Positions 9,978 to 23,010 of a DNA stretch of 64,000 nt are shown piece after piece. The position numbers were made by a program, and so were the translations under genes. The stretch comes from Ariolimax columbianus (taxonomy: Eukaryota; Mollusca; Gastropoda; Stylommatophora; Arionidae): the NCBI GenBank assembly GCA_036924085.1, contig JAVGWX010000012.1, positions 3,558,249 to 3,622,248 on the forward strand, given 5' to 3'. Under the pieces are notes generated by a model. It was not told the origin of the DNA and did not search any database. It saw only the letters and a list, made by a program, of their open reading frames with translations. Every line of letters begins with the position of its first letter. The stretch's first letter is position 1.

Positions 9978-11724
9978 AGTCGTGTGGAGTACTTACACAC
10001 GTGGGCTATCATGTGAAACTCCAGTTAATGTATGCATTTGCATAAAATTTGTTTCATCTACCGTTATCCTTGGGAAACGGAGATTTTGATAATTAGGGGG
10101 TAGGGTATAGAGATGGAGGAATGGCCAGATGTTAAAAATTCCTTTGAAATCGTTGTCTCAAGTAAACGCCAGACAATGAGCGTACCACGGACGGTCAGTC
10201 TGCAGCTAGACTGACCGAGATCAAAGGGACATTTCCGACCAGAGAAACGGACAGAACGGACAAGAGACGCAGGATAGCTGGATTCGCCAGGTAATGATTA
10301 CGCGACTCAGGGTAACACGTGGACGCGATGTTTCGGTCAAAATCTGACCAGGTAGCTTTGATGCGGGGAATTTGGGGAAACAACGGTGAAATAGTTAGAT
10401 CACAACACTCGGTTTTGATTCCTCGGGACAAAGACTGCACCTGGACTAGTAGGGTTACAGCATGACGTAATTCGACAGGTGGACGATTCGGTTTTTGACT
10501 TTTGACTCAGACATAGTTTAGTATCTGATTAAGTTAGAACTTAGTCATAGTTTAGTGACATAGTTTAGTATCTGATTTAGTGACATAGTTTAGTATCTGA
10601 TTAAATTAGAACTTAGTCATAGTTTAGTGACATAGTTTAGTATCTGATTAAGTTACAACTTAGTCATAGTTTAGGGACATAGTTTAGTACCTGATTAAGT
10701 TAGAACTTAGTCATAGTTTAGTATCTTTTGAAGGGGACATTAACAGGTGCTCATCTGTGGGGCACGAGCAGGAGTGAAGGTTGATGGCATTTGATCATGT
10801 TTTTGTGTGCAAATATTTTGACATTTGAATTTGGTGTTTGGGTTTTGACTAATGGTATTACTTGCATTTTTAGTGGGTTGTATGGTCGATATAGTATGCA
10901 TTGAATTTTTCTTTATTTTGTTGTTGTTTTTTTTGTTGTTGTTGAATCATCATGTTTACAGGTATTTGATACAGGTTATTTAGGTGATCTACAGAGCAGT
11001 ATATCTCATCCAGACTGTAGGCCTCCGCAAGCACAAGTCACCACGAGTTCCAGAATCACATGTATGTGGAGTCTTTGCAGAGAAGACTACATTGATCAGA
11101 AGTTTTAATATTGACTATGACATATGTTGTCAAATATCGTTTTTGTGGGAAACATAAAGAATTTTGCTGTTTTCTTTGAGAGGGGATAGCTGTCAAGAAA
11201 GACAGTGATAACTAGCCTGAGGATAGTAAGTTCGTGGCCTCACAGGAGTTAGTATGAAGTGAATCGTCGGCCAGGCGTGTAATGAGACCGCCTGAGAAAA
11301 TTGACCTGAACTGGTCGAGTGTAACAATGAAGGTTCGTGTCCTTAGAGGAAGGCACGGGAACAGGTCGAGGTATATTGACCTCAATGAGTAAGGAGAATT
11401 CCTTAAGGTGTTTCTGTTTTGATGAGTTAAAGGTCCCGCAGGGACAGACTTTGGTGTATTTGACTGCAAAACGATGTAAAAGTGGTGGTTTGTGTTCTAA
11501 AAACGCCCAGCCACAGTGTTTTTCTTCTGCTTGTATTGATTGTGTATGTATTACAAAAAAGTTTATATGTATCAAATGACATGTCTTTTTATGCATGTAC
11601 GATGTGAGTGAAGTTGTAAACAGGAGTAGTGTTTACATTTTGGATAGTAGAGACGAAAATGGTGGTCATTTGCCAGATGAAAAAAATGACCATCCATGTT
11701 TCGGTCTGTAGTTTAGGGAGGTAA
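9978..11724. other. Non-coding internal tail of the LTR element
   Basis: No convincing ORF is present. Positions 10500-10735 contain a tandem subrepeat built from CATAGTTTAGTATCTGATTA and TTAGAACTTAGTCATAG. Just before the 3' LTR the sequence AGGGAGGTAA (11715-11724) is a weak polypurine tract. Confidence 0.6.
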
Positions 11725-12684
11725 TGTAACAGTTTCCGCCGGAGCAAGGGGAGTTTAGGATGCCTGAACATGTTAAAGCTTAAAGCTACATGAATGCACG
11801 TCAAGGTCACTCACTGTCTCAGCAAAGGAGAACAGAGTTGGGTTAAGGAATGTGGACAGGTAGAAACTGACCACTGGCCTTCCGATTTTGGTAGGGGGAG
11901 ATTGATTGACAGACGAAATTGGCAACGGGGCTTGCTGCGAGAGAATGAGTGACAGGTGTGCAAAGTGTTTCGTTCCAATTGGAATTGAAGATGACCATAC
12001 CTGAGATCGATTGGTCAAGCTCTGGTCTTGCTTGAGGATATATAACTCGAGACAAAGTTTAGCTCGAGAGGCTGGATGAGAGGCTGGATGAGAGGCTGGA
12101 GAGAGAGACAGGCTGGAGAGAGAGAGTGGCTGTATGGGAGAGAGAGAGACTGAATGTGGATAGTATGACTCACCGACTTAGATAGAGGAGCGATTGATTG
12201 ACGGTTGGACGAATGTTTAGTGATAGAACAGGATCGCTCAAATAGGTGTGTGAGTTTTGCATTAATAGATAATCTGAACATGTGTTTGTAAGCAAGGACA
12301 CATTGTGAACGAGTTATGTCGAGATCGCCCGCCTGAGGGGATTTCAGTGAGGAAGAGTATTTGATAAGGTGTGTTGAAGACGCAGTTAAGGCGATGTGTG
12401 TGTGATGTAATTGTAAGGCAATAGAACTGGGTTTTTAGTTAGTTGGGAATTCCATCAATAGCTAATGCTTACAATTCCCGTTTTAGTAGAATGTTTAGTT
12501 AAGATATGTATTATATTGTGTTTGTAATTTCTCTACTCATTGTATGATATGAGTATGATATAATAAATATGCCACCTGCTGTTTGATATGTCATTTACTG
12601 AGTATGGTCATGATGATGTGGATGAGTGTGAAAATGTTCTAAGTTAGATCACGGCCAGGGCAAAGAAATAGAGGATCTGCTACA
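11725..12684 (+). repeat. 3' LTR
   Basis: The 960-bp LTR is nearly identical to the 5' copy. The differences I see are loss of TTTA near 12168, and single changes near 12358, 12415 and 12488. It is followed by CAAG, the second copy of the target duplication. Confidence 0.92.
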
Positions 12685-12688
12685 CAAG

Positions 12689-13228
12689 GAAGTGATAGTC
12701 AAACTGTATAAAGCATTAGTTAGACCTAGATTGGAGTACTGTGTACAGGTGTGGAGTCCTTATCAGAGAGGGGATATAGACATGCTGGAGAGAATACAAC
12801 AAAGAGCGACAAAGCTGATAGTGGGATTCCAGAATTACAGTTATGAAGAAAGATTAAAAAGAACTGGCCTTCAGTGTCTAGAAGAGAGAAGAATTCGTGG
12901 TGACTTAATACAGGTGTATACGATGATCAGAGGAATGGATAAAGTAGACTATAACAAGTTTTTTTAAAGTACAACCACCAACAAGGACAAGAGGGCACAG
13001 CTACAAGTTGACTAAGGAGAGGTCCAGATTAGATATTAGGAAGTATTTCTTTAGCCAGAGAGTAGTGAATGTTTGGAATGCATTGCCAAGTGAGGTGGTG
13101 GAGGCTGGGACGGTCAATGCATTTAAGAACAGATTGGATGCGTACAGCTTCTAGAGCAAGATGATGTAATTGGAACTGGTTGTATACAGACTCTGCAGAG
13201 TATTCTAAACCAGTATAAACACGTTAAG
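12689..13228 (+). pseudogene. CR1-like LINE: RT C-terminus and 3' end
   Basis: The frame continues the thumb (KLYKALVRPRLEYCVQVWSP, ERIQQRATKLI). After a frameshift in a T run near 12960 it reaches the typical CR1-group ending (FFSQRVVNVWNALPSEVVEA, FKNRLDAYSF, stop near 13154). About 70 bp of 3' untranslated sequence ends in TTAAG-like repeats next to the split LTR. Confidence 0.85.
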
Positions 13229-13571
13229 TTAAGTTACCTCTCGAGGTGTATACACTCAAGCAAAGTCCGATTTCAGGGAATGACTATATTCAGTCTTATT
13301 GGAACGAAACACTTTGCGCACCTGTCACTCATTCTCTCGCAGCAAGCCCCCTGCTGCCATTCCGTCTGTCAATCAATCTCCCACTACCAAAATCGACAGG
13401 CCAGCGGTCAGTTTCCACCTGTCCACATTCTTTACCCCAACTCTGTTCTTTGTTGAGACGGTGAGTAACCTTGACACGCATTCAGATAGCTTCAAGCTTT
13501 AACATATTCAGGTATCAGAAACCACCTCACCCCTGTTCTAATCTCCCCTTGCTCCGGCGGGAACTGTTACA
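13229..13571 (-). mobile_element. Solo LTR, 5' third (outer insertion)
   Basis: In reverse complement this matches the first 340 bp or so of the young LTRs, including the terminal TGTAACAG and CCGCCGGAGCAAGGGGAG. It ends at 13571. The next four bases, CGGT (13572-13575), duplicate 707-710, which proves this segment and 711-1335 are the two halves of one LTR. Confidence 0.85.
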
Positions 13572-13617
13572 CGGTCACTGAACCATTATGTCTACTGGTA
13601 CGGTCACTGAACCATTA

Positions 13618-13619
<2 letters not shown>
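13572..13619. repeat. 29-bp minisatellite, right part
   Basis: Two further units of the array at 525-710 (CGGTCACTGAACCATTATG). They abut the GATA block directly. Confidence 0.8.
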
Positions 13620-15826
<2,207 letters not shown>

Positions 15827-16784
15827 TACACGAAGGTAGATTTGGAGACAGACAGGCAAGTAAGTATTTATTCCCAATGACAGATCATCAGAAAGACAAA
15901 GAGGTAGACGTCAAATAGGCCAATCAGCTATTCTGATTGTAGAACGGACGGTATGATGGACACCGATTGATCTATTTTAACCAGATATCGGCATATTAAA
16001 GTTGTGAAACTCTTAATGTTGAAACTCGAGATAAGCTGACGCATCTAGTACCCTGGTGCGAGATGATGATAATACTGTGGTCATGAGATCTTGGTTTACC
16101 TGTCAAGTTTCTCCTATCATTGTGTAATCACGGTGGGCGTATCGCTACCTAGTATTTCATTACAGCCATTGAGTCTGGAGTAATAATTTATGGACTATAT
16201 CAGCTGTAGCAGAGATCCATGACCAGTTGTAGACATATTTCTAACAGACAGGCATACCTTGATTCACGCTAACAGTTCCGGTCATCATCTGTACCTGTTT
16301 TTCTGACTGGAAATCCTGAGGTATTTTGTATGAGAGGACTAACTCATGTGTGATGATAGCTCTAGCTTAATGTTTAATTACACTTTTCATTTCCTTGTTT
16401 GTTTCCGGTTTGAGAACCTACCTTCGAGATTTGTGTCTGTTGATGAGTGTAGTGTTTGTCTGTCGGATAATCTTCCCAAAACCATAAACATTACACATCA
16501 AAGTTAGCCTAGGTATACGAGTCAGGGTCGTCACATCAAAGCGCCTAAAATATGAAATAATATGAATGTATTTGACTAACAAAATATTACTTAACTACCA
16601 AATTATTTCCATTATATTTTGTTTTAGCTTTCTGCAATAATTTGTTCTTTAAGTGTCGTTAGCCATAGATAATATTTACAGGTGAAGTTACAACAAGAAA
16701 TATACAACTTAATGCGTGGACGAGTAGAGCCGTTCCATCTCTGGTGTGTGTATTATGTGACCCCATCACTTCCACCTTCCTCAG
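15827..16784. other. Non-repetitive intergenic stretch
   Basis: The sequence is AT-rich and apparently single-copy. I find no ORF with family features, no tRNA and no transposon end. Confidence 0.5.
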
Positions 16785-17085
16785 CAGTGCCCTCGGTCCA
16801 AGTGTGAGAGCTGTGCCCTCGGTCCAAGTGTGACAGCTGTGCCCTCGGTCCAAGTGTGAGAACTGTGCCCTCGGTCCAAGTGTGAGAGCTGTGCCCTCGG
16901 TCCAAGTGTGAGAACTGTGCCCTCGGTCCAAGTGTGAGAACTGTGCCCTCGGTCCAAGTGTGACAGCTGTGCCCTCGGTCCAAGTGTGACAGCTGTGCCC
17001 TCGGTCCAAGTGTAAGAGCTGTGCCCTCGGTCCAAGTGTAAGAGCTGTGCCCTCGGTCCAAGTGTGAGAGCTGTGCCCTCGGTCT
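16785..17085. repeat. 26-bp minisatellite, type 1
   Basis: About 11 units of 26 bp contain GCCCTCGGTCCAAGTGTGAG. Variation is mostly at GTGAGA/GTGACA/GTAAGA. The array switches abruptly at about 17085 to the type 2 unit of the same length. Confidence 0.95.
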
Positions 17086-20000
17086 AGTTATGAGAGCTGT
17101 TTCCTTGGTCTAGTTATGAGAGCTGTTTCCTCGGTCTAGTTATGAGAGCTGTTTCCTTGGTCTAGTTATGAGAGCTGTTTCCTTGGTCTAGTTATGAGAG
17201 ATGTTTCCTCGGTCTAGTTATAAGAGCTGTTTTCTTGGTCTAGTTATGAGAGCTGTTTCCTCGGTCTAGTTATGAGAGATGTTTCCTTGGTCTAGTTATG
17301 AGAGCTGTTTCCTCGGTCTAGTTATGAGAGCTGTTTCCTTGGTCTAGTTATGAAAGCTGTTTCCTTGGTCTAGTTATGAGAGCCGTTTTCTTGGTCTAGT
17401 TATGAGAGCTGTTTCCTTGGTCTAGTTATGAGAGCTGTTTCCTTGGTCTAGTTATGAGAGCCGTTTCCTCGGTCTAGTTATGAGAGCTGTTTCCTTGGTC
17501 TAGTTATGAGAGCTGTTTCCTTGGTCTAGTTATGAGAGCCGTTTCCTCGGTCTAGTTATGAGAGCTGTTTCCTTGGTCTAGTTATGAGAGCTGTTTCCTC
17601 GGTCTAGTTATGAGAGTTGTTTCCTCGGTCTAGTTATGAGAGCTGCTTCCTTGGTCTAGTTATGAGAGCTGTTTCCTCGGTCTAGTTATTAGAGCTGGTT
17701 CCTTGGTCTAGTTATGAGAGCCGTTTCCTCGGTCTAGTTATGAGAGCTGTTTCCTTGGTCTAGTTATGAGAGCTGTTTCCTTGGTCTAGTTATGAGAGCC
17801 GTTTCCTCGGTCTAGTTATGAGAGCTGTTTCCTTGGTCTAGTTATGAGAGCTGTTTCCTCGTTCTAGTTATGAGAGCCGTTTCCTTAGTCTAGTTATGAG
17901 AGCTGTTTCCTCGGTCTAGTTATGAGAGCTGTTTCCTTGGTCTAGTTATGAGAGCTGTTTCCTTGGTCTAGTTATGAGAGCCGTTTCCTCGGTCTAGTTA
18001 TGAGAGCTGTTTCCTTGGTCTAGTTATGAGAGCTGTTTCCTCGTTCTAGTTATGAGAGCCGTTTCCTTAGTCTAGTTATGAGAGCTGTTTCCTCGGTCTA
18101 GTTATGAGAGCTGTTTCCTCGGGCTAGATATGAGAGCTGTTTCCTCGGTCTAGTTATGAGAGCTGTTTCCTTGGTCTAGTTATGAGAGCTGTTTCCTCGG
18201 TCTAGTTATGAGAGCTGTTTCCTTGGTCTAGTTATGAGAGCTGTTTCCTTGGTCTAGTTATGAGAGATGTTTCCTCGGTCTAGTTATAAGAGCTGTTTTC
18301 TTGGTCTAGTTATGAGAGCTGTTTCCTCGGTCTAGTTATGAGAGATGTTTCCTTGGTCTAGTTATGAGAGCTGTTTCCTCGGTCTAGTTATGAGAGCTGT
18401 TTCCTTGGTCTAGTTATGAAAGCTGTTTCCTTGGTCTAGTTATGAAAGCCGTTTTCTTGGTCTAGTTGTGAGAGCTGTTTCCTTGGTCTAGTTATGAGAG
18501 CTGTTTCCTTGGTCTAGTTATGAGAGCCGTTTCCTCGGTCTAGTTATGAGAGCTGTTTCCTTGGTCTAGTTATGAGAGCTGTTTCCTTGGTCTAGTTATG
18601 AGAGCCGTTTCCTCGGTCTAGTTATGAGAGCTGTTTCCTTGGTCTAGTTATGAGAGCTGTTTCCTCGGTCTAGTTATGAGAGTTGTTTCCTCGGTCTAGT
18701 TATGAGAGCTGCTTCCTTGGTCTAGTTATGAGAGCTGTTTCCTCGGTCTAGTTATTAGAGCTGGTTCCTTGGTCTAGTTATGAGAGCCGTTTCCTCGGTC
18801 TAGTTATGAGAGCTGTTTCCTTGGTCTAGTTAAGAGAGCTGTTTCCTTGGTCTAGTTATGAGAGCCGTTTCCTCGGTCTAGTTATGAGAGCTGTTTCCTT
18901 GGTCTAGTTATGAGAGCTGTTTCCTTGGTCTAGATATGAGAGCCGTTTCCTCGGTCTAGTTATGAGAGCTGTTTCCTTGGTCTAGTTATGAGAGCTGTTT
19001 CCTCGTTCTAGTTATGAGAGCCGTTTCCTTAGTCTAGTTATGAGAGCTGTTTCCTCGGTCTAGTTATGAGAGCTGTTTCCTTGGTCTAGTTATGAGAGCT
19101 GTTTCCTTGGTCTAGTTATGAGAGCCGTTTCCTCGGTCTAGTTATGAGAGCTGTTTCCTCGGTCTAGTTATGAGAGCTGTTTCCTTAGTCTAGTTATGAG
19201 AGCTGTTTCCTCGGTCTAGTTATGAGAGCTGTTTCCTTAGTCTAGTTATGAGAGCTGTTTCCTCGGTCTAGTTATGAGAGCTGTTTCCTTAGTCTAGTTA
19301 TGAGAGCTGTTTCCTCGGTCTAGTTATGAGAGCTGTTTCCTCGGGCTAGATATGAGAGCTGTTTCCTCGGTCTAGTTATGAGAGCTGTTTCCTTGGTCTA
19401 GTTATGAGAGCTGTTTCCTTGGTCTAGTTATGAGAGCCGTTTCCTCGGTCTAGTTATGAGAGCTGTTTCCTTGGTCTAGTTATGAGAGCTGTTTCCTTGG
19501 TCTAGTTATGAGAGCCGTTTCCTCGGTCTAGTTATGAGAGCTGTTTCCTTGGTCTAGTTATGAAAGCTGTTTCCTTGGTCTAGTTATGAGAGCCGTTTTC
19601 TTGGTCTAGTTATGAGAGCTGTTTCCTTGGTCTAGTTATGAGAGCTGTTTCCTTGGTCTAGTTATGAGAGCCGTTTCCTCGGTCTAGTTATGAGAGCTGT
19701 TTCCTTTGTCTAGTCATGAGAGCTGTTTCCTTGGTCTAGTTATGAGAGCCGTTTCCTCGGTCTAGTTATGAGAGCTGTTTCCTTGGTCTAGTTATGAGAG
19801 CTGTTTCTTCGGTCTAGTTATGAGAGCCGTTTCCTTGGTCTAAATATGACAGCTGTTTCCTCGGTCTAGTTATGAGAGCTGTTTCCTCGGTCTAGATATG
19901 AGAGCTGTTTCCTCGGTCTAGTTATGAGAGCTGTTTCCTCGGTCTAGTTATGAGAGCTGTTTCCTCGGTCTAGTTATGAGAGCTGCTTCCTTGGTCTAGT

Positions 20001-20766
20001 TATGAGAGCTGTTTCCTCGGTCTAGTTATGAGAGCTGGTTCCTTGGTCTAGTTATGAGAGCCGTTTTCTCGGTCTAGTTATGAGAGCTGTTTCCTTGGTC
20101 TAGTTATGAGAGCCGTTTCCTCGGTCTAGTTATGAGAGCTGTTTCCTTGGTCTAGTTATGAGAGCTGTTTCCTCGTTCTAGTTATGAGAGCTGTTTCCTT
20201 GGTCTAGTTATGAGAGCTGTTTCCTCGTTCTAGTTATGAGAGCCGTTTCCTTAGTCTAGTTATGAGAGCTGTTTCCTCGGTCTAGTTATGAGAGCTGTTT
20301 CCTTGGTCTAGTTATGAGAGCTGTTTCCTCGGTCTAGTTATGAGAGCTGTTTCCTCGGTCTAGTTATGAGAGCTGTTTCCTCGGTCTAGTTATGAGAGCT
20401 GTTTCCTTGGTCTAGTTATGAGAGCTGTTTCCTTGGTCTAGTTATGAGAGCTGTTTCCTTGGTCTAGTTATGAGAGCTGTTTCCTCGGTCTAGTTATGAG
20501 AGCTGTTTCCTCGGTCTAGTTATGAGAGCTGTTTCCTCGGTCTAGTTATGAGAGCTGTTTCCTTGGTCTAGTTATGAGAGCTGTTTCCTCGGTCTAGTTA
20601 TGAGAGCTGTTTCCTCGGTCTAGTTATGAGAGCTGTTTCCTTGGTCTAGTTATGAGAGCTGTTTCCTCGGTCTAGTTATGAGAGCTGTTTCCTCGGTCTA
20701 GTTATGAGAGCTGTTTCCTTGGTCTAGTTATGAGAGCTGTTTCCTCGGTCTAGTTATGAGAGCTGT
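17086..20766. repeat. 26-bp minisatellite, type 2, with higher-order repeats
   Basis: About 141 units of 26 bp contain GGTCTAGTTATGAGAGC, with CCTTGG/CCTCGG and CTG/CCG/ATG variants. Rare variants recur at fixed distances. TATAAGAGCTGTTTTC is at 17218 and about 1066 bp later. CTGGTTCC is at 17695, 18761 (+1066 = 41 units) and 20035 (+1274 = 49 units). This is higher-order organisation produced by block duplications. Confidence 0.95.
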
Positions 20767-21922
20767 TGGAAAAGAGTTAATTTATTGAAAGGGGGACGAC
20801 CCATACACGGCACACATTAGAGATTAGCTGGTTGAAGAGAAAAAGTGAGTAGTGGAGTGCCACAAGATAACCGGACAACATCAACAGAACCGCTGTGAAA
20901 TGGAGTGTATCCAGAGGAGCGGGCAAAAATAGGTCGACCTATGGCAACTTTGATCAAGAGACATGAAATCATGAATCAGTGCTGGAATACAGTACATAAG
21001 AAAACTACACACTAAGCGACGAGGATGGAATTTGTTGCTGCTCTTAAAGGTATCGCCAGGTTCGATGGTCTGTGACATGGTGTCAGTCAGCAAGTTACAG
21101 TAAGTCCTTGACCTGTTACCAGTCACTGACCTTTTGTCAGTCATTGACCAATTCAAGTCATATACCTGGGGTCAGTCCTTGACCTTTTGTCGGTCACCCA
21201 CGAAGGATGTAAGGAGGGGAAACGGTTAAGACAGTCCAGCAACAGACGCTGCTGTCGAGGATCAGGTGGTTTTATTATAGGTCTATTACATTTGTGAGAC
21301 TTTCTTTCTTTGATGCTTTGGTTTCCTTAACAGAAAGTCAGGTATCCATTTACATCTGGGTATAATTTAAAGTTTTTGGAGCTGTGTATTAAACCTGGAG
21401 CCTCTGATGTATGTAGAAGATAGTCTCACCACTTTGGTACCAACTCAATCATTCTATATCTGCTCCACGATCAACTGTATGCCAATCAAAATGCTGTCGG
21501 AAGTGTTTGATTGATCTGGAGCGTGTTTTTTTTTCTTCCTCCCTTCGTGAAAGAGTACAGGTATCCCGGTAGCAGACGGTTCTGGCAAGGAGAAATTGTT
21601 AGGAGGCTTATTGGATCTGGTCTCAGTTGTTTCTAAGCTGACTTGGCCAGAGTCTTGCTGCCTTTCACTTCAGAATACAAAGAGAATATGGTACCTATTT
21701 ACAACTAAGTCAATTGGGTCTCGGCAATTCATTGTAGTCAGAGACGGTTGGCGAGATGGGCATTGGTCGCCTAAGCGGACAATCTACCTACCTGCGACTG
21801 GGTTTGAGTGATCATGACGGAGACCAAACCTTGCACATTTCCCGACACAAGCAGATGTTCTATCCTCCAGCTATTCGGATACTCCTTTCTGTTTAGCTGA
21901 CAATGTCTTTGTTCGATTTCAG
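20767..21922. other. Upstream region of the tetraspan gene
   Basis: No coding sequence is assigned. A loose tandem of TTGACC-TTTTGTCAGTCA lies at 21095-21195. Around 21745-21815 there is a tRNA-like patch (GGTCGCCTAAGCGG ... GGGTTTGAGTGATC) that may be a decayed SINE. A pyrimidine-rich stretch ending TTTCAG (21917-21922) lies five bases before the start codon of the tetraspan gene. This is consistent with a 3' splice site and an unseen 5' untranslated exon further upstream. Confidence 0.5.
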
Positions 21923-21927
21923 AAAGA

Positions 21928-22126
21928 ATGGCTCATTCCGGTGGATTATCAGCATTCTTATTTGCGGGTGTGTGTTTTAACATCATGGGGCTCATCTCTC
22001 ACCTGATTGGAACAGCGACGTCAGAGTGGTTCAGCACGATCGCTGGGGGACAGACCATTAGCCTTGGCTTGTTCAGGTACTGCATCGACCAGACATGCGA
22101 TACATTTTCACAAAGTACGACTATTG
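21928..22126 (+). CDS. Claudin/PMP22-like tetraspan protein, coding exon 1
   Basis: Exon 1 encodes residues 1-66 plus the first base of codon 67. Residues 8-28 form the first membrane segment. The first extracellular loop follows with Trp34, Gly47-Leu48-Phe49, Cys52 and Cys57. This resembles the claudin-family W...GLW..C...C signature, with Phe for the second Trp and closer cysteines than usual. The start is chosen because it opens the frame just before TM1 and follows a good 3' splice site (TTTCAG, 21922). The donor is G|GTGAGT at 22127, phase 1. Joined to the two later exons it gives a complete 170-residue four-pass protein. Members of the superfamily form cell-cell junctions or act as membrane organisers; which applies here is unknown. 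The in-frame read-through after 22126 is His-rich microsatellite, not protein. Confidence 0.85.
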
Positions 22127-22139
22127 GTGAGTTAAGATG

Positions 22140-22545
22140 TCTCTGCCGTCAACTCACGCACCATCATAACCAACGCCAGTATCATCATCACCAGTACCAT
22201 CCTCACCAACACCACCACCGTCATTACCAACACCACCACCATCATTACCAGCGCCATAATCACCAACACCACCATCATCATCACACGCACCATCATCACC
22301 AACACCAGCACCATCATCACCAGCACCATCATTACAAGCACCATCATCACCAGCACCATTATCACCAACACCATCATTAGCAGCACCATCATAACCAATA
22401 CCACCACTATCATTACCAGCACCGTCATTACCAACACCAAAATTAGCACCATCATCATCAACGTCAGCACCATCATCACCAACACCATCACCATCATCAC
22501 TAACAACGCCACCATTAACACCACATCCACCACCACCACCACAAT
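22140..22545. repeat. CAC/CAT-rich trinucleotide-like repeat in intron 1
   Basis: This is an imperfect array of CACCAT, CATCAT and CACCAA units starting only about 15 bp after the exon 1 donor. Both strands give long meaningless ORFs (His-rich or Val/Met-rich). Confidence 0.95.
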
Positions 22546-22654
22546 CTTGTCGCTGATCTGCTGACATTGACTTACATATCCCAACATATACCTGACCCCA
22601 TTTCTGGGACTTGCACTCACTGACTTTAATGCTCTAATGTAAGCCTAACCTCCA

Positions 22655-23010
22655 GGTACACCTGGTCCATCCTCGTGAAGCCTAACCTCCAGGTACACCT
22701 GGTCCATCCTCATGAAGCCTAACCTCCAGGTACACCTGTTCTATCCTCGTGAAGCCTAACCTCTAGGTACACCTTGTCCACCCTCGTGAAGCCTAACCTC
22801 CAGGTACACCTGGTCCATCCATGTGAAGCCTAACCTCCAGGTACACCTGGTCCATCCATGTGAAGCCTAACCTCCAGGTATACCTACTCTATCCAAGTGA
22901 AGCCTAACCTCTAGGTACACCTGGTCCATCCAAGTGAAGCCTAACCTCCAGGTACACCTGGTCCATCAAAGTGAAGCTTAACCTCCAGGTACATCTGGTC
23001 CATCCAAGTG
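22655..23010. repeat. 37-bp minisatellite in intron 1
   Basis: About ten units contain GAAGCCTAACCTCCAGGTAC and ACCTGGTCCATCC. The spacing is 37 bp (for example CAGGTAC at 22801 and 22838). Confidence 0.92.

Larger units (their letters stand above)
7150..12684 (+). mobile_element. Complete non-autonomous LTR retrotransposon
   Basis: Two direct LTRs of 964 and 960 bp begin TGTAACAG and end CTGCTACA. The element is flanked by the 4-bp duplication CAAG (7146-7149 and 12685-12688). The LTRs differ by one 4-bp indel and a handful of substitutions by eye, so the insertion is recent. The internal region (8114-11724, 3.6 kb) has a primer-binding-like motif, one 527-codon ORF with a zinc knuckle, and a non-coding tail with subrepeats. 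I find no protease, RT, RNase H or integrase, so it must borrow enzymes from another element. It interrupts the thumb of the CR1-like RT. Confidence 0.9.
1596..13228 (+). mobile_element. CR1-like non-LTR retrotransposon, interrupted twice
   Basis: The LINE's own sequence is 1596-3315, 6326 (or 6338)-7149 and 12685 (or 12689)-13228. The gaps are a minus-strand LINE and an LTR element. Removing both gaps gives a continuous endonuclease-reverse transcriptase order. The RT motifs (FAKAFDRVP, SGVPQGSVLGP, FADD) and the C-terminal text ending NAFKNRLDAY are typical of the CR1/Rex1 group within the Jockey superfamily. Several frameshifts and a 24-base G tract show it is dead. The 3' end carries a TTAAG-type short repeat (13222-13232), after which LTR sequence resumes. 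The 5' boundary is uncertain. Confidence 0.8.

Noticed and set aside
10500..10735. Internal repeats of the LTR element as a separate minisatellite locus
   Set aside because: They lie wholly between the LTRs and are best described as part of the element.
22127..22380. His-rich extension of the tetraspan exon 1 ORF
   Set aside because: It starts exactly at a consensus donor (G|GTGAGT) and is microsatellite; the splice to 28932 restores a proper second membrane segment.
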